From Eggerthellaceae bacterium (GTDB lineage: Bacteria; Actinomycetota; Coriobacteriia; Coriobacteriales; Eggerthellaceae), in assembly GCA_017459485.1 (NCBI GenBank), contig JAFUCW010000450.1, positions 1 to 8,251 of the forward strand: 8,251 nucleotides of DNA, given 5' to 3'. A model generated the notes under the pieces. It was given only the letters and a program-made list of their open reading frames with translations. It did not search any database and was not told where the DNA came from. Shown here piece by piece: positions 6,130 to 8,251 of the stretch; the first letter of the stretch is position 1; every line of letters starts with the position of its first letter. A program made the translations under genes and the position numbers.

Positions 6130-7908
6130 CTAGCGGCGCCTGGTCTTGCGGACGATCTCCTTCATGGAGGACTCCGGCACGATCTCGTAGTCGGTGCGGA
6201 AGCCGAACGCCTCGTGCAGCGCGTCGGTGAGCCCGGTGCGCGTGTAGAGCGGCCGCCACCCCTCGCCGCGCACGCGCTCCATCTCCATCGAGCGCAGCGT
6301 GTCGATTATCTGCGGGCAGGTGAAGGCGCCGCCCAGTCTCTTCTCGACGACGCGGAGGACGAGCAGCGCGACGAAGCACGTCAGGAAGTGCGCCCGTATG
6401 CGGTCCTCGCGGCTCAGGTAGACGGGGCGGGCCTCCATCTCGTCCTTCATGATCCTGAAGCACTCCTCGATCTCCCAGCGGCCGGCGGCTACCTTCAGGA
6501 TGCCGGGCACGTCGTCGGCGTCGAGGCTGGTGGCGAGCCCGTAGAAGCCGTCGAACGCGGCCTCCTCGGCGACCTTGGCCTGGTCTATCTCCCAGACGTC
6601 GGTCGCGGCGACCTCGCCCGCGGCCGTCACGGACGTGCGCTTGGCGAAGCGCATCGGGTCGTTTGCGCCCTTGCGGTGGCGCTTGGCGCGCCCGTCGGCT
6701 ATCGCGCGGGCGGCCCGGTCGAGCTGGCCCTGGCGGATGGCACGCTGGTAGTCGCGGTACCTGATCGAGAACGTGGATATGAGGTTCTGCTCGAACCGCT
6801 CCCCGTCGGCGTCCTCCTCCTTCACGCGCCTGGCCTTGTAGAACGTCGTCGAGCGCAGCGCCCGGCGGGTCTCCTCGTCCGTCTCGGGGTCGTCGGCGAG
6901 CGCCTGCACCTCGCCCAGGTCGAACAGGTCGTCGGAGCCGGCCGTCCGCCACCCGTCCGTGGCCAGCGCCCATTTGCGCAGGTGGGCCTTGAGCTTCTTG
7001 AGAGACTGCGTGGTCACGAAGTGGCGCTCGCCGCGCGAGTTGAACTGCCTGTTCGGCAGCGAGGAGAGTCCGGCGTCGGTGCACACGACGAACTTCGATA
7101 TGCCGAAGTCGGACATCACCTTCTCCTCGAGCGGCGTGAGCGTGCCCTGCTCGGACTCGTTGCCGGGCTGCATGTCGAACGCCAGCGGCATGCCGTCGGC
7201 GTCCATGAGCATCCCCATCTGCACGATGGGCAGCGGCTGGTGCTGCTTGGAGTGCCCGTACATCCTGAAGCCGTCCTCGGCCTCTATCTCGAAGAAGAAG
7301 TTGGTGCAGTCGTAGTACAGCACGCCCGTCTTGCGGTGCGACTGCGCCTCGCTGGCGCGGTAGAGCGCCGCCTGGATCGCCTCCGACTCCGCGGCGATCG
7401 CCTCCAGCGCCCGGTAGACGTGGTGGGGCTCGAACCCCGGCTCCTCTATCAGCTCCCGCGCGAACTCGCAGGTGGCGCGCTTGGAGCCGGGCTCGAGGAT
7501 CCGCCCGTAGACGAGGCGGGAGAGCACGGCGACCAGGTCGTACCCGAACCTGCGGCCCGCCGCGATGCGCGCGCACTCGGCGGGAAGCCCCAGCGAGCAG
7601 TACACGTCCTGCAGGAACAGGTAGCCGCAGTTGAAAGCCCTGCGCTCGCCGGGGGCGATGAGCGCCGTCGGGTCGTATGCGACCGTGACCTTGCGCGTCC
7701 GGGCCCGCTCTTGCTCCTCCAGCTCGGCCGCGCGCGCCCGGCACCACTCCATGATGTCTGCGTCCGGGCCGATCTTGGCGCGGATGGCGGTCTCGTTGCC
7801 CAGCCTCTCGACCACCTTCGTGGTCGGCCTGCCGGTCCCGGGGTCGCGGAAGCCCTTGGTGATGTAGTACGAGCACGCGTTCTTCGATCTCGAGACCTGT
7901 ACCTTCAC
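6130..7908 (-). CDS. IS1634-family DDE transposase
   Basis: Cut-and-paste transposase of the IS4/IS1634 type, 592 residues, a normal full length. Domain order: N-terminal DNA-binding region (about 1-130), then the RNase H-like catalytic core split by an insertion. The catalytic triad is visible: Asp200 in VLYYDCTNFFFE, Asp278 in VVCTDAG, and Glu481 in RWEIEECFRIMK, with Lys488 seven residues on, as in the family signature. The C-terminal DRIRAHFLTCFVALLVLRVVEKRLG (502-526) is characteristic. The start is a GTG at 7908 preceded by a G-run four bases upstream, and the first residues (MKVQVSRSKNACSYYI) fit the family's usual beginning. No frameshift or stop is present, so it may be active. The long antisense open frame on the + strand is an artefact of GC-rich codon use. 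Confidence 0.95.
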   Translation of the reverse strand: MKVQVSRSKNACSYYITKGFRDPGTGRPTTKVVERLGNETAIRAKIGPDADIMEWCRARAAELEEQERARTRKVTVAYDPTALIAPGERRAFNCGYLFLQDVYCSLGLPAECARIAAGRRFGYDLVAVLSRLVYGRILEPGSKRATCEFARELIEEPGFEPHHVYRALEAIAAESEAIQAALYRASEAQSHRKTGVLYYDCTNFFFEIEAEDGFRMYGHSKQHQPLPIVQMGMLMDADGMPLAFDMQPGNESEQGTLTPLEEKVMSDFGISKFVVCTDAGLSSLPNRQFNSRGERHFVTTQSLKKLKAHLRKWALATDGWRTAGSDDLFDLGEVQALADDPETDEETRRALRSTTFYKARRVKEEDADGERFEQNLISTFSIRYRDYQRAIRQGQLDRAARAIADGRAKRHRKGANDPMRFAKRTSVTAAGEVAATDVWEIDQAKVAEEAAFDGFYGLATSLDADDVPGILKVAAGRWEIEECFRIMKDEMEARPVYLSREDRIRAHFLTCFVALLVLRVVEKRLGGAFTCPQIIDTLRSMEMERVRGEGWRPLYTRTGLTDALHEAFGFRTDYEIVPESSMKEIVRKTRRR

Positions 7909-7941
7909 GCTACCCCCCGGCGGTTCCGTCGACTACATCCC

Positions 7942-7970
7942 ATTGTACAGCACATTGCCACACATTACAA
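7942..7970 (-). promoter_or_regulatory. Transposase promoter
   Basis: On the minus strand TTGTAA (7970-7965), a 17-base spacer, and TACAAT (7947-7942): a close match to a sigma-70 type promoter, about 35 bases upstream of the transposase GTG and wholly inside the element. Confidence 0.65.
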
Positions 7971-8004
7971 CATATTGTGCCAAGAAAACTTGACTTCCTC
8001 CAAC

Positions 8005-8027
8005 AAAAAAACCCCGCCTGAGCGGGG
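8005..8027 (-). terminator. Rho-independent terminator at the IS right end
   Basis: On the minus strand CCCCGC-TCAG-GCGGGG followed by seven Ts. It lies between the truncated enolase gene and the transposase promoter, so it stops transcription coming from eno before it reaches the transposase. Such insulation against outside transcription is known for several insertion sequences. Confidence 0.93.
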
Positions 8028-8060
8028 ATCATGCGAATCGTTGCTTGAAATGGTCGTCTA

Positions 8061-8199
<139 letters not shown>

Positions 8200-8206
8200 T
8201 TAAGGG

Positions 8207-8213
8207 CCTCCTT
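8207..8213 (-). promoter_or_regulatory. Ribosome binding site of the enolase fragment
   Basis: AAGGAGG on the minus strand, seven bases before the ATG at 8199; it confirms the eno start and that the 5' end of the gene is native. Confidence 0.8.
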
Positions 8214-8251
8214 GCCAAGAGCGGTTTTGCTTATGCGACTAGGTTAGCATA

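Overview
The window looks like a chromosomal piece of a GC-rich anaerobic actinobacterium, most plausibly a gut member of the Coriobacteriia (Eggerthellales type). This assignment is inferred from base composition, a rubrerythrin that points to anaerobic life, and an IS1634-type transposase. I did not identify a species.

Layout: (1) 2-1207, +: most of a HAMP-containing sensor histidine kinase whose N-terminus lies outside the window. (2) 1259-1870, -: 3-methyladenine DNA glycosylase I (tag), convergent with the kinase. (3) 1871-2323: an intergenic region with divergent promoters. (4) 2324-3016, +: a rubrerythrin with an extra N-terminal zinc-ribbon/rubredoxin-like module. (5) 3017-3431: a highly structured gene-free stretch holding a ~100-nt imperfect inverted repeat, five perfect copies of a 21-bp repeat, and further GC-rich hairpins. 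(6) 3432-4217, -: two tandem paralogous genes of an unrecognised family. The upstream copy (A, 143 codons) is intact. The downstream copy (B) has one in-frame TGA, followed at SECIS-like distance by a stem-loop. (7) 4587-5120, +: apt, complete except for one in-frame TAG at codon 82. (8) 5154-5804, +: a HAD-family phosphatase in the same orientation as apt. (9) 5905-8076: an IS1634-family insertion sequence with 16-bp terminal inverted repeats, one transposase on the - strand, its own promoter, and a terminator that guards it from outside transcription. (10) 8062-8199, -: the first ~40 codons of enolase, cut off exactly at the right end of the IS.

Functional picture: the ordinary housekeeping content covers DNA alkylation repair, peroxide defence, purine salvage, signalling and glycolysis. 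Three of the genes are damaged: apt (one nonsense codon), copy B (one nonsense codon) and eno (IS junction). The sequence left of the IS does not continue enolase, so the IS marks a rearrangement breakpoint or an assembly join rather than a clean insertion. The least explained material is the paralog pair A/B, with its TGA plus stem-loop, and the repeat/hairpin region between it and the rubrerythrin gene.
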